From Bacteroidales bacterium (GTDB taxonomy: Bacteria; Bacteroidota; Bacteroidia; Bacteroidales; UBA932): 34,744 bases of DNA. Location: the NCBI GenBank assembly GCA_029010575.1, contig JAQXKS010000071.1, positions 1-34,744 on the forward strand. Direction: 5' to 3'. The position numbers were made by a program, and so were the translations under genes. Position 1 is the stretch's first letter. Each line of letters opens with the position of its first letter. The notes beneath the pieces were generated by a model. The model saw only the letters and a program-made list of their open reading frames with translations. It did no database searches and was not told the origin of the DNA. Below are positions 16,645 through 25,712 of this stretch, piece after piece.

Positions 16645-17420
16645 ATCTGATGTCCTCCTTTGTCGGTTTTAAGTGCCTTGCGTAGCTCTTTTGCCATGTT
16701 GGTGGCAAAGACAAAATCGTTGAGCCTCTCGTTGTCGCTGGTGAAGATATCATCGATGCATCCTTCCCACTCTTTCTTCCCTTTGTAGATAAAGACAATT
16801 TTGTCAGCTATCTCCATCACCGAATTCATGTCATGTGTGTTTATGATGGTAGTGATGTTATATTCCTGTGTGATTTCCTGGATGAGACGGTCTATAAGGG
16901 TAGAGGTATAGGGGTCAAGTCCGGAGTTGGGCTCATCGCAGAAGAGGTATGATGGTCCGATGGCTATCGCTCTGGCTATGCCCACGCGCTTCTGCATCCC
17001 GCCGGAAAGTTCCGAAGGGTACTTTTTCTCAACATTTTCGAGTCCTACTCTGTTGAGGCAGAACATTGCCCTCTCAATCTTTTCTTCTCTTGACATTTTG
17101 GTGAAGAAGTCCATTGGGAACATCACATTTTCCAATGCCGTGGCAAAATCGAACAGGGCGCTTCCCTGGAACAGCATACCCATCTTGCTGCGGATTTGCT
17201 TTTGTTCTGACTCTTTCAGCTTGTTGAATATGACATTGTCGAAAATCACCTCTCCGCTGTCTGGGGCAATGAGTCCTACAGTGGTTTTAAGGAGCACTGT
17301 CTTGCCCGAGCCGCTGGGGCCTATTATTGTGGTGCATTTGCCTGGCTCGTAATCGATGCTTATATCTTCGATTCCTATTTTGTTTTCGAAATATTTGCTG
17401 AGATTTCGTACCTGTATCAT
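16641..17420 (-). CDS. mlaF: Phospholipid/MCE transporter ATP-binding protein
   Basis: This is the cytoplasmic ATPase of an MlaFEDB-type lipid transporter that maintains outer-membrane asymmetry. The 259-residue product has Walker A GPSGSGKT (34-41), a Q-loop in MLFQGSALFD, signature LSGGMQKRVGIARAI (138-152) and Walker B YLFCDEPNSGLDP (158-170); GSALFD and the PNSGLDP block are typical of MlaF. It starts within the mlaE stop (4-bp ATGA overlap), so the two are coupled. The MCE-domain protein MlaD, often encoded next to them, is absent on this side. Confidence 0.9.
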   Translation of the reverse strand: MIQVRNLSKYFENKIGIEDISIDYEPGKCTTIIGPSGSGKTVLLKTTVGLIAPDSGEVIFDNVIFNKLKESEQKQIRSKMGMLFQGSALFDFATALENVMFPMDFFTKMSREEKIERAMFCLNRVGLENVEKKYPSELSGGMQKRVGIARAIAIGPSYLFCDEPNSGLDPYTSTLIDRLIQEITQEYNITTIINTHDMNSVMEIADKIVFIYKGKKEWEGCIDDIFTSDNERLNDFVFATNMAKELRKALKTDKGGHQI

Positions 17421-18160
17421 AACATTATGTGGGTAAGAATCAAGTTGGTCATTAGAATAAGGGCGCTGGAGGTTACTATGGCGTTGGTGCTCGACTTTCC
17501 TACTCCAAGGGAGCCTCCTATGGCGTAATAGCCGTAGAACGAAGAGATTGAACTTATTATAAAGCTAAATACCGCTGTCTTAATCACTGTGTACAAAATG
17601 TAATATTCCTGAAAGCAGAACCGTATTCCAGTGATGAAATCCTTTACCATAATGATTCCTGTGGAACTTACCAGAAGGTATCCTCCCAAAAGACCTACAA
17701 GAAAGCTCATCAGTGTGAGCAGGGGGTTGAGCAAGGTAGTGGCTATTACCTTTGGAAGTACCAGATATCCTGCTGAGTTTACTCCCATCATCTCCATGGC
17801 ATCTATCTGTTCAGTGATTCTCATCGTTCCTATTTCTGAGGAGATGTTGGAGCCGATTTTTCCTGCCAGTATCAGGCATACCATTGTGGAACTGAATTCC
17901 AGAATGAGGGATTCGCGTGCCATGTATCCGACATACATTTTATGAAGGAGCGGGGAGGTCATATTGCTTGCCGTCTGTATGACCAGAACAGCACCAATAA
18001 ATACGGATATAAGGGCAATCAGTGGTATAGAGTTGATTACCAACTTATCGGCCTCAGTAATGCACTGCTTGAAAAGAAGTCTCCATTTTTCAGGCTTGGA
18101 GAATACTTTTCGCAGGAAAAGGAAATAATTTCCTATATTTGAGAGAAATTTTGTTATCAC
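17417..18160 (-). CDS. mlaE: MlaE-family ABC transporter permease
   Basis: This is the inner-membrane permease of the Mla lipid transport system. I place the start at the GTG (18158-18160), giving 247 residues. The sequence after it (FLSNIGNYFLFLRKVFSKPEKW) aligns with typical MlaE N-termini, and a TACTTTTG promoter box lies upstream at 18190-18197. An ATG at 18271 in the same frame would give 284 residues but lies upstream of that promoter and beside the opposing M16 promoter. The conserved core is visible: an amphipathic N-terminal helix, five to six membrane segments, and GSNISSEIGTMRITEQIDAMEMMGVN, the MlaE hallmark loop. It is coupled to mlaF. Confidence 0.87.
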   Translation of the reverse strand: MITKFLSNIGNYFLFLRKVFSKPEKWRLLFKQCITEADKLVINSIPLIALISVFIGAVLVIQTASNMTSPLLHKMYVGYMARESLILEFSSTMVCLILAGKIGSNISSEIGTMRITEQIDAMEMMGVNSAGYLVLPKVIATTLLNPLLTLMSFLVGLLGGYLLVSSTGIIMVKDFITGIRFCFQEYYILYTVIKTAVFSFIISSISSFYGYYAIGGSLGVGKSSTNAIVTSSALILMTNLILTHIML

Positions 18161-18189
18161 AATAATAATTGTTTGATATACACAAAACA

Positions 18190-18197
18190 CAAAAGTA
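18190..18197 (-). promoter_or_regulatory. Promoter -7 box of mlaEF
   Basis: The minus strand reads TACTTTTG (TAnnTTTG). The predicted start near 18184 gives a leader of about 24 nt before the GTG, and this position is the main reason for preferring the GTG to the ATG at 18271. Confidence 0.5.
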
Positions 18198-18259
18198 CAG
18201 AAAAATGGTTTAGTTGTGTAATTAATACGATAAAAAGTTAATTTTTGGTATAAATGTTG

Positions 18260-18267
18260 TACATTTG
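18260..18267 (+). promoter_or_regulatory. Promoter -7 box of the M16 peptidase gene
   Basis: TACATTTG matches TAnnTTTG. A start near 18272 leaves a leader of about 42 nt before the ATG at 18314. Confidence 0.5.
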
Positions 18268-18313
18268 CCACACCTTAGATGAAGTTTATTTAGTAATTTT
18301 TAACTGACTCATA

Positions 18314-21112
18314 ATGAAAAAGACTTTACTTGCCTTGGTAGCTTTGTTTGCTACTACCATTATGTTCGGACAGACTGTGCTTCCCAATGACCCTGCTGTC
18401 AGAGTAGGTAAATTGGAAAACGGTATGACCTATTATATCAGACATAATGCAGAACCCGCGCAGAGAGCGGAATTTTACCTTGCAACCAATGTTGGTGCAT
18501 TCCAGGAGACTGACGATCAGGATGGCCTGGCCCATTTCCTTGAACACATGTGTTTTAACGGTACCAAAAACTTCCCTGGAAAATCTCTTCTTAATTATCT
18601 TGAAAGCATCGGTGCCCAGTTCGGAGGCAACATCAATGCTATGACAGGTTTCGAACAGACATCGTATATGCTCAATAACATTCCCATCGTTAGGGAAGGA
18701 ATCATTGACTCTTGTCTGCTCGTGATGCACGACTACTCACACTTTGTATTGTGCGAACCTGAAGAGATAGATGCTGAAAGAGGCGTCATCATAGAAGAAC
18801 GTCGTTCCAGAAGAAATGCTTCATGGAGAATGTTCGAAGCTTCACTTCCTTACCGTTACGGAGATACTCCCTATGCAAAGCGCACTCTTATCGGTAGCGA
18901 AGAACAGCTCAGAAATTTTGCATACGAAAGTCTTACAAACTTCTACCATACATGGTATACCCCTGACAAACAGGCGCTCATCGTTGTTGGTGATGTAGAT
19001 GTTGACCAGATTGAAAACAAAATCAAGACAATCTTCGCAGACATACCTGCAGGAGTACCCGCTGAAAAGATCATTCATCAGCTTCCTCAGAATGAAGAAC
19101 CTGTAATCGGTATCCTTACCGACCGTGAAGCAAGCAACTCCAAGATTGAAATTTTCTGGAAGACCGAGCCTATCCCTACCGAATTCAATAATACCCTGGA
19201 AGCTTACACCATGAGTCTCCTCAAATATATCGTTAGCGGTGTGATGTCTGAAAGATTCGATGATATCAGCTCTCAGCCTGATGCTCCATTCCTCGGATCT
19301 TCATTCTATATCAGCAAAATGTGCAATGCGAGCGATGCTGTCATGGGTTATATTTCCCACAAGGACGGTGAAGCTGTTCCTGCACTCAAGGCATTCCTTG
19401 TAGAGGTAGAAAAGATGAAGAGATTCGGTTTCACCGATGCTGAAGTTGAACGTGTAAAGACACAGCTTATCTCTTTTGCAGAAAGGGAAGTCGAAGCAGC
19501 TGCAACAAAGAAAAATGCAGAATATGTACAGCCTCTGCTCAATAACTTCTTCCACAATGAACCTTTCCTCGAACCTGCTACAGAACTTGAAATCATCCAG
19601 ATGCTCTGCCAGCAGATGACCCCGATGCTTATTAACCAGGTTCTTAAGGAAATCATTCCTGCAAACAATCTCGTAATCATTACTACTGCACCTGAACGTG
19701 AAGGACTTGTACAGCCTACAGAAGCTGAAATTCTCGCTACTCTGGCAGAAGTGAAGTCTATGGATATCAAAGCCAATGCAGCAGAAGAGATTACCGAACC
19801 CCTCATTGATGCCAAGAAGCTCAAAGGCTCAAAATCAAAGAAGATGACCAAGGGTCAGTTCGGTGAAACCACTTGGGAACTCAAGAACGGTGTCAGGGTA
19901 GTGGTTCTTCCTACTACATACAGAAATGATGAAGTTACCCTCCAGCTCGTAAAGGACGGCGGTCTTTCACTCGTGGCAGAAGAAGATCTCCCTTCAATGG
20001 ATGGTACAATCACCAGTCTCTTCATCAATAACTCCGGTGTCGGCAAATTCTCGAATACCCAGCTCAAGAAGATGCTTGCCGGAAAACAGGTCTCTGTAAC
20101 ACCTTTCATCGGAACACTTGCTAACGGTATCAGCGCTTCATCTACTCCTAAGGATCTCGAAACAGCATTCCAGCTAATGTATATGATGTACTGCCAGCCT
20201 CGTTTCGACCAGAATGAGTATGATCTTGGAATTAATCAGCTCAAGGCTTACCTCCCCAATATGGTTGCACAGCCTCAGTATAAGTTCCAGCAGATTCTCA
20301 TGAAGACTGTCTTCGGAGAGAATACCAGAAGAAAACATGTCCTCAGCGAAGAGATTATCGAAAAGGCTAATCTCCAGACATTCGAAAAGGTTTACAGAAG
20401 CCTCTTCAACGATGCAGCAGGCCTCACCCTCTATGTTGTAGGTAATGTGGATGTAAATACAGTCAAACCTCTTATTGAAAAGTATGTAGGTTCAATCAAG
20501 AAAGGAAAGAAAGCTCCCAAGTGGATCGACAATGAAGACAGAATCGCAAAAGGTGAAGTTATCAACCATACAAGTATCGAAATGGAAACTCCCAAATCGA
20601 CAGTATTCCAGTTCTATACTATAGATACTCCCTATTCTGTTGAAAAGAGCGTTCTTTACGATGCAGCTAAGGCGGTTCTCGATATCCTCTATGTAGAGAC
20701 TCTGCGTGAGAGCGAAGGTGGTACATACGGTGCTTCTGTTGCTCCTATTGTTCAGCAGACTCCTTATGAATATGCAGGAATCCAGGTATTCTTCGAAACC
20801 AATCCCGAACAGGCTGAAAATCTTGCAGCCATCGCAAGAACTGGAATTGAAGAGTTCATCATCAATGGTATCGATGATACAAAGATGGACAAGGTGATAG
20901 AAAACTTCAAGAAGAACATTCCTGAAAACAGAATTCAGAACTGGTACTGGAGGTCTGTCCTGAAACAGTGGTATGAAGACGGAATCAACTACGATGTTGA
21001 GTATGAAGCTGCTGTAAATTCACTCTCAGAAGATAAAGTAAGAGAAGTGTTCGAGGAACTCCTCAGTTCAGGTAATTTTATCGAACTGATCGTTTCACCT
21101 TCAGAAAAATAA
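18314..21112 (+). CDS. Exported M16 (pitrilysin-family) zinc metallopeptidase
   Basis: The 932-residue protein has a signal peptide ending TTIMFGQ (cut before Q20) and two tandem M16 halves. The first half is catalytic: the inverted zinc motif HFLEH (74-78), with the third ligand E155 about 77 residues later in EEIDAERGVIIEE. The second half (about 515-930) has the same fold but no HxxEH, as usual for the non-catalytic half. M16 enzymes close around and degrade unfolded peptides. Here the site is the periplasm or outside. The gene is monocistronic, with its own promoter and a strong terminator. Its codon choice (GAA, CTC, AAG preferred) resembles gapA more than most neighbours, which suggests high expression. 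Confidence 0.93.
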   Translation: MKKTLLALVALFATTIMFGQTVLPNDPAVRVGKLENGMTYYIRHNAEPAQRAEFYLATNVGAFQETDDQDGLAHFLEHMCFNGTKNFPGKSLLNYLESIGAQFGGNINAMTGFEQTSYMLNNIPIVREGIIDSCLLVMHDYSHFVLCEPEEIDAERGVIIEERRSRRNASWRMFEASLPYRYGDTPYAKRTLIGSEEQLRNFAYESLTNFYHTWYTPDKQALIVVGDVDVDQIENKIKTIFADIPAGVPAEKIIHQLPQNEEPVIGILTDREASNSKIEIFWKTEPIPTEFNNTLEAYTMSLLKYIVSGVMSERFDDISSQPDAPFLGSSFYISKMCNASDAVMGYISHKDGEAVPALKAFLVEVEKMKRFGFTDAEVERVKTQLISFAEREVEAAATKKNAEYVQPLLNNFFHNEPFLEPATELEIIQMLCQQMTPMLINQVLKEIIPANNLVIITTAPEREGLVQPTEAEILATLAEVKSMDIKANAAEEITEPLIDAKKLKGSKSKKMTKGQFGETTWELKNGVRVVVLPTTYRNDEVTLQLVKDGGLSLVAEEDLPSMDGTITSLFINNSGVGKFSNTQLKKMLAGKQVSVTPFIGTLANGISASSTPKDLETAFQLMYMMYCQPRFDQNEYDLGINQLKAYLPNMVAQPQYKFQQILMKTVFGENTRRKHVLSEEIIEKANLQTFEKVYRSLFNDAAGLTLYVVGNVDVNTVKPLIEKYVGSIKKGKKAPKWIDNEDRIAKGEVINHTSIEMETPKSTVFQFYTIDTPYSVEKSVLYDAAKAVLDILYVETLRESEGGTYGASVAPIVQQTPYEYAGIQVFFETNPEQAENLAAIARTGIEEFIINGIDDTKMDKVIENFKKNIPENRIQNWYWRSVLKQWYEDGINYDVEYEAAVNSLSEDKVREVFEELLSSGNFIELIVSPSEK

Positions 21113-21119
21113 TCTGAAT

Positions 21120-21134
21120 ATCACCTTCGGGTGA
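21120..21134 (+). other. UUCG-type tetraloop hairpin after the M16 gene
   Basis: TCACC-TTCG-GGTGA forms a 5-bp stem capped by the very stable UUCG loop, 8 bp after the stop codon and upstream of the terminator. It may protect the mRNA 3' end. Confidence 0.45.
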
Positions 21135-21152
21135 AACTCCCGAGATAATAAT

Positions 21153-21198
21153 AGCGGGTACAATCAAGGATATAATCTTTGACTGTACCCGCTTTTTT
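21153..21198 (+). terminator. Rho-independent terminator of the M16 gene
   Basis: AGCGGGTACA and TGTACCCGCT form a perfect 10-bp GC-rich stem, extended by a partly paired inner arm (TCAAGGA/TCTTTGA), and are followed by six T residues. Confidence 0.88.
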
Positions 21199-21211
21199 AG
21201 AAATATTTTTA

Positions 21212-21219
21212 TATATTTG
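21212..21219 (+). promoter_or_regulatory. Promoter -7 box of the DUF349-yidC-yggS operon
   Basis: TATATTTG matches TAnnTTTG, right after the M16 terminator, with the ATG at 21245. Confidence 0.5.
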
Positions 21220-21244
21220 CAAATCATACAAAAATTTATAGAAA

Positions 21245-23119
21245 ATGAGTGAAGCTACTATTATTCCTTCTGTAGAGAAGAGTACTGAAGAAACTCAAAC
21301 TGAAGTCCTTAAGGGAGCAGTTATCAGTGAAGAGGAAATCCAGAAATTGGGAACCAAAAGCCTTAAAGAGATTGTTGACCTTTTCGAAAAGCTTGTCGAC
21401 GAGGGTGATATAATGGAGATGAACAAGCAGGCAGAATATATAAAGGCCACTTTTTACAAAGTTCTGAAGGAAGAGAAGATTGCTTCTGGGTATATGACTA
21501 TGCCTGATGTCGAAGTATCTGACAATGAAGAAGATGGTGCCTCGGTAGAAGAATTGGAAGAGCAGCAGGCTGAACCCCTTGAAAATGAAAACGAAGAGTC
21601 GGTAAATGAAATTTCAGAGTCTGAAGAGGTTGCCAATCCCTTTATCCAGATAGAAAGAGCATTCAAGGAGATTTATGCAAAATATAAAAAGTGCAGGTCG
21701 CAGTATTTTCAGAAGCTTGAAAAAGAAAGACTTGAAAATCTCGAAGTAAGAAACCGTATTATTGAGGATCTGAAACAGCTCCTTGAAAAGAGCGAGGATC
21801 TCAATGTCACATTCCCCGCTTTCAGAGAGATTCAGAATCGTTGGCGCGAAGCCGGTCCGGTTCCTCAGGCAAATGTCAAGGATATCTACGACACATATCA
21901 GCATTATGTTGAAAAGTTTTATGACTATGTCAAGATAAACAACGAATTCAGAGATCTGGACTTCAAGAAGAACCTTGAGGCTAAGATTGCACTCTGTGAG
22001 AAGGCTGAGGCTCTGGAACAGGAAACCAATGTCGTAAATGCGTTTGCCAAACTTCAGAAATATCACGAAGAATGGAAGGAGTACGGTCCTGTAGCCAAGG
22101 AATTCCGTGAAGAGATCTGGGAAAGGTTCAAGGCAGCTACCTCCAGGATCAACAAACTTCATCAGCAGTATTTCGAATCGCTGAAGGTTCAGCAGAAGGA
22201 GAATCTCGCAGCCAAAACTCTGCTGTGCGAAAAGGCTGAAGAGATTGCAGCTCGCCAGAAGGATGACTCATCTGCATGGAACATTGCCACCAAGGAACTT
22301 GAGGCACTCCAGAAGGAGTGGAGAACCATTGGTTTTGCATCAAAGAAAGACAATCAGAAGATATACGACCGTTTCAGAGCATCTTGTGACGCCTTTTACG
22401 AAAAGAAGAGAATCTTCTATTCAGAATTCAAAGACCAGATGACTATCAATCTCGAGAAGAAGATTGCTCTGTGCGAAAGAGCAGAAGCAATCAAGGATAG
22501 CACTGACTGGAAAGCAACAGCAGAAGCACTTATTGCCCTTCAGAAAGAGTGGAAAGAGGTAGGCCCCGTTTCACGTAAGAAATCGGATCAGGTATGGGCT
22601 CGTTTCAGAGCGGCTTGTGACTACTTCTTCGATAGGAAGGAGAAGAGTACAATGGATCCGGTGCAGCTTGAAAATCTCAATTCTAAGCTTGATATCATCG
22701 CACAGGTGGAAGCTTATCAGGGAGCTGATGAAACTTCTGCAGAGGATTTCAATGCAAGATGGAACTCTATAGGATTCGTTCCCTTCAAAGAAAAAGAGAA
22801 GATTCAGAAACGTTTCGAAGAGGTTATGCATGAGAAATTCCCTGAATATAAGATAACTTCAGCAAGAGCTGCAGCACGTTCCAGCAGAGGAAAATCAGGC
22901 AGAAGAGGTGCTGCTCCAGTTCTAACTGAAAGGGAAAAGTTAGTACAGAAATACCGTAAGCTCGAAAGCGAAATTGCAACATATGAAAATAACCTTGGCT
23001 TTTTCGCATCTTCAAAGAATGCTGAAGCTTTCATAAGCAGTATCAACAGCAAGATAGAGAAGGCTAAAGAGGAGCTCTCTTCAATCGCAAAAAAGATTGA
23101 GCAGATAGATAACGAATAA
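21245..23119 (+). CDS. DUF349 domain-containing protein
   Basis: The 624-residue cytoplasmic protein has no signal peptide. The N-terminal 120 residues are strongly acidic. Then come about five tandem DUF349 units of roughly 70 residues, each built as three helices, recognised by repeats such as LCEKAEALEQETN, LQKEWKEVGPVSRKKSDQVWARFRAACDYFFDRK. The C-terminus is a coiled coil (about 565-624). DUF349 proteins are widespread in Bacteroidota and a few other groups; the molecular role is not established, so I assign none. yidC follows after 14 bp, which suggests cotranscription. Confidence 0.87.
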   Translation: MSEATIIPSVEKSTEETQTEVLKGAVISEEEIQKLGTKSLKEIVDLFEKLVDEGDIMEMNKQAEYIKATFYKVLKEEKIASGYMTMPDVEVSDNEEDGASVEELEEQQAEPLENENEESVNEISESEEVANPFIQIERAFKEIYAKYKKCRSQYFQKLEKERLENLEVRNRIIEDLKQLLEKSEDLNVTFPAFREIQNRWREAGPVPQANVKDIYDTYQHYVEKFYDYVKINNEFRDLDFKKNLEAKIALCEKAEALEQETNVVNAFAKLQKYHEEWKEYGPVAKEFREEIWERFKAATSRINKLHQQYFESLKVQQKENLAAKTLLCEKAEEIAARQKDDSSAWNIATKELEALQKEWRTIGFASKKDNQKIYDRFRASCDAFYEKKRIFYSEFKDQMTINLEKKIALCERAEAIKDSTDWKATAEALIALQKEWKEVGPVSRKKSDQVWARFRAACDYFFDRKEKSTMDPVQLENLNSKLDIIAQVEAYQGADETSAEDFNARWNSIGFVPFKEKEKIQKRFEEVMHEKFPEYKITSARAAARSSRGKSGRRGAAPVLTEREKLVQKYRKLESEIATYENNLGFFASSKNAEAFISSINSKIEKAKEELSSIAKKIEQIDNE

Positions 23120-23133
23120 AGAAGAAAGTCTTA

Positions 23134-25023
23134 ATGAACAAGAGTAATATTATCGGCCTTACGCTGATAGGGCTGATTTTTGTCGGATTTGCAGTATATA
23201 ATACGAATGTTTCGGCCAGAGAAGCGGCCAGAAAAAGGGTTCAGGATTCCATAGCGACCGCTAATGCTATCCGTGAAGCTGAGCGTCAGGCGTTTGAAAG
23301 AGGTGATAGTATAATTGCCGCTTTGGAGGGTGGCAAGAGTGAAAATGTACAGACTCCCTCTAAAGGTCAGGCATCGTATGCAAATGAGTTCATCGCCAAT
23401 GCGGCAAATCTTCAGGAAGAGTTTTTTACACTTGAGAATAACAATCTCAAGATTCTCTTCTCGTCGAAGGGTGCACAGCCAGTGAGTGTTCAGGTGAAGG
23501 GTTACTATACCAGCGATAGTACTGACCTTATGCTTATTAAGCAGGGATTGAGTAACTTCTCTATGAATATCTATGAGAGTCAGTACCTTAGTACTGAAAA
23601 ACTCGTATACTCGCTCAGCGAAAAGAGTGATTCGACACTAGCTCTCAGACTCTACTTTACCCCGGAGGCCTATATAGAGAACAGATACACTCTCAAAAAA
23701 GATAGTTACTTGCTGAATTTCGATGTTAACATGCACGGAATGGACAAAGTCCTTCCAAGGAATGTCTCTTCATTCGATTTCAACTGGACAGTGGATATTC
23801 CAAGACTTGAGAAGGGTTTTGATAATGAGAAATCGTATTCTACTATCGTTTATAAGTTCCCCGGAGATAATTCCATTGATAATCTTGGACTGCGTAAATC
23901 TTCTGCCCATAAGAAAGTGACTACCCGTATGGAATGGTTTGCTTTCCAGCAGCAATTCTTTTCAGCAATTTTCCGTGCAGAGAATTCTTTCGAAGGTGCA
24001 GACCTTGATTTCAAGTTTTTCGATGCTTCGGATTCCCAGAAGAGGCTCTTCAGGTGTCACTCCTCGGCTACCGTCGCATTCCCCGCGCAGAGTGATGTTT
24101 CGATTCCTTTCGAATTTTACTTTGGACCCAACCACTACAAGACTCTCAAGAGCCTTGGTTACGGATTCGAGCGTATAGTTCCTATGGGTAAATTGCTGGT
24201 TGGATGGATAAACCGGTTCGTTATCATTCCTATCTTCAACCTGTTCAACAACTCGATTGCAAGTTACGGTATAATAATCCTGCTTCTTACCCTTATTATC
24301 AAACTGGTCCTTTCACCTCTGACTCTAAAGTCATATATGTCATCGGCCAAGATGAATGTACTTCGTCCGGAGATTGAGAAGATCAATGCCAAGTATCCCA
24401 AGCCTGAAGATGCAATGAAAAAGCAGCAGGCAACGATGGATCTGTACAAGAAGGCAGGGGTAAGTATGTTCGGAGGATGTCTGCCCATGCTCCTACAGTT
24501 CCCTATTCTTTGGGCGATGTTCCGTTTCTTCCCTACTGCATTTGAATTGCGCCAGCAGAGTTTCCTTTGGGCTGACGACTTGAGTACATATGACTCAATC
24601 CTCAACTTTGGGTTCAATATACCTCTGCTCGGTAACCATATATCGCTCTTCTCTCTGCTTTGTGCAGTTACTATGTTCTTCTCTGCCAAGCTTACTCAGG
24701 GACAGCAGATGGATTCCAACCCTCAGGCCAAGAGTATGAAATTCATGACACTCTACTTTATGCCTGTGTTCATGTTCTTCATCTGTAATAACCTCTCCAG
24801 CGGTCTTACATACTACTACCTGCTTTCTAATCTCATTATGATTATCCAGACTATGGTTATAAGAAAGTTCTTTGTAGATGAAAAGAAAATCATGGAGAAG
24901 ATCAGACTGGCTTCCCAAAAGGCTGAAAACAAACCCAAATCCAAATTCCAGCAGCGTCTGGAGGCTATCCAGAAAGCACAGCAGGAGGCTCTGAGGGAAC
25001 AGCAGAAGAATCAAAGAAGATAA
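23134..25023 (+). CDS. yidC: Membrane protein insertase YidC
   Basis: Inserts and folds inner-membrane proteins alone or with the Sec translocon. The 629-residue product has the Gram-negative layout: an N-terminal membrane helix (6-24), a large periplasmic beta-supersandwich domain (about 75-350), then the five-helix conserved core (about 360-590) with the hydrophilic-groove helix beginning IIKLVLSPLTLKSYMSSAKM, the cytoplasmic hairpin (PEIEKINAKYPKPEDAMKKQ) and MFGGCLPMLLQFPILWAMFRFF. The basic C-terminal tail (KSKFQQRLEAIQKAQQ...QKNQRR) may contact ribosomes. It lies between the DUF349 gene and yggS with 14- and 11-bp gaps. Confidence 0.95.
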   Translation: MNKSNIIGLTLIGLIFVGFAVYNTNVSAREAARKRVQDSIATANAIREAERQAFERGDSIIAALEGGKSENVQTPSKGQASYANEFIANAANLQEEFFTLENNNLKILFSSKGAQPVSVQVKGYYTSDSTDLMLIKQGLSNFSMNIYESQYLSTEKLVYSLSEKSDSTLALRLYFTPEAYIENRYTLKKDSYLLNFDVNMHGMDKVLPRNVSSFDFNWTVDIPRLEKGFDNEKSYSTIVYKFPGDNSIDNLGLRKSSAHKKVTTRMEWFAFQQQFFSAIFRAENSFEGADLDFKFFDASDSQKRLFRCHSSATVAFPAQSDVSIPFEFYFGPNHYKTLKSLGYGFERIVPMGKLLVGWINRFVIIPIFNLFNNSIASYGIIILLLTLIIKLVLSPLTLKSYMSSAKMNVLRPEIEKINAKYPKPEDAMKKQQATMDLYKKAGVSMFGGCLPMLLQFPILWAMFRFFPTAFELRQQSFLWADDLSTYDSILNFGFNIPLLGNHISLFSLLCAVTMFFSAKLTQGQQMDSNPQAKSMKFMTLYFMPVFMFFICNNLSSGLTYYYLLSNLIMIIQTMVIRKFFVDEKKIMEKIRLASQKAENKPKSKFQQRLEAIQKAQQEALREQQKNQRR

Positions 25024-25034
25024 TTGTATACACC

Positions 25035-25712
25035 ATGTCTGCAGATTTAATTAAAAAGAATCTTGACTTGATTAATAGTGAACTGCCATCATCCGTAAGG
25101 TTGGTGGCAGTCTCCAAATTCAAGCCTATCGAGGATGTTGCCGCTGCTTATGATGCCGGGCAGCGGACTTTTGCTGAGAGCCGTCCTCAGGAGCTCAAGA
25201 TGAAGGCTGAGTCGCTTCCCACTGACATAAAGTGGCATTTTATCGGTCATCTTCAGACCAATAAAATTAAAATGGTGGTTCCTTATGTAGAACTTATTCA
25301 TTCGGTGGACTCTGAAAAGCTTCTGATTGAGATAGAGAAGTATTGCCTGAATAATAATCTGTATTGTAATGTTCTTCTGGAACTGCATATTGCATCAGAA
25401 GAGACTAAACAGGGTTTCTCGTGTGATGAGGTAATTGCTCTTTTGGATAGTGTCGCAGGCCAGCTAAAGCGTGTGAAAATATGTGGTCTGATGGGTATGG
25501 CTTCTTTTACTGATGATGAGTCCCTCATTAGAAGAGAGTTCGCCTCCCTTAACAGTATATTTGATCTGATAAAGAGCAAAGGGTATCCTTTCCTGCAGGA
25601 TTTTAAAATCAAATCCTATGGAATGACTAATGACTATCGTATTGCTGTCGAAGTGGGCAGTAATATGGTCCGGATTGGAACTGCTATTTTCGGAGAACGA
25701 AATTATCAGTAG
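25035..25712 (+). CDS. yggS: PLP homeostasis protein YggS/PLPBP
   Basis: A single-domain, alanine-racemase-fold protein that binds pyridoxal phosphate without known enzymatic activity and buffers vitamin B6 and keto-acid pools. The 225-residue length is typical. K28 in VAVSK is the expected PLP Schiff-base lysine. HFIGHLQTNK, GLMGMASF and the phosphate-binding end SNMVRIGTAIFGERNY are all present. It is the third gene after the DUF349 protein and yidC. The last 29 bp overlap the 3' end of the convergent dapF. Confidence 0.93.
   Translation: MSADLIKKNLDLINSELPSSVRLVAVSKFKPIEDVAAAYDAGQRTFAESRPQELKMKAESLPTDIKWHFIGHLQTNKIKMVVPYVELIHSVDSEKLLIEIEKYCLNNNLYCNVLLELHIASEETKQGFSCDEVIALLDSVAGQLKRVKICGLMGMASFTDDESLIRREFASLNSIFDLIKSKGYPFLQDFKIKSYGMTNDYRIAVEVGSNMVRIGTAIFGERNYQ

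Noticed and set aside
18161-18271. Longer mlaE start at ATG 18271
   Set aside because: The extra 37 residues have no MlaE resemblance and would be transcribed from upstream of the apparent promoter.
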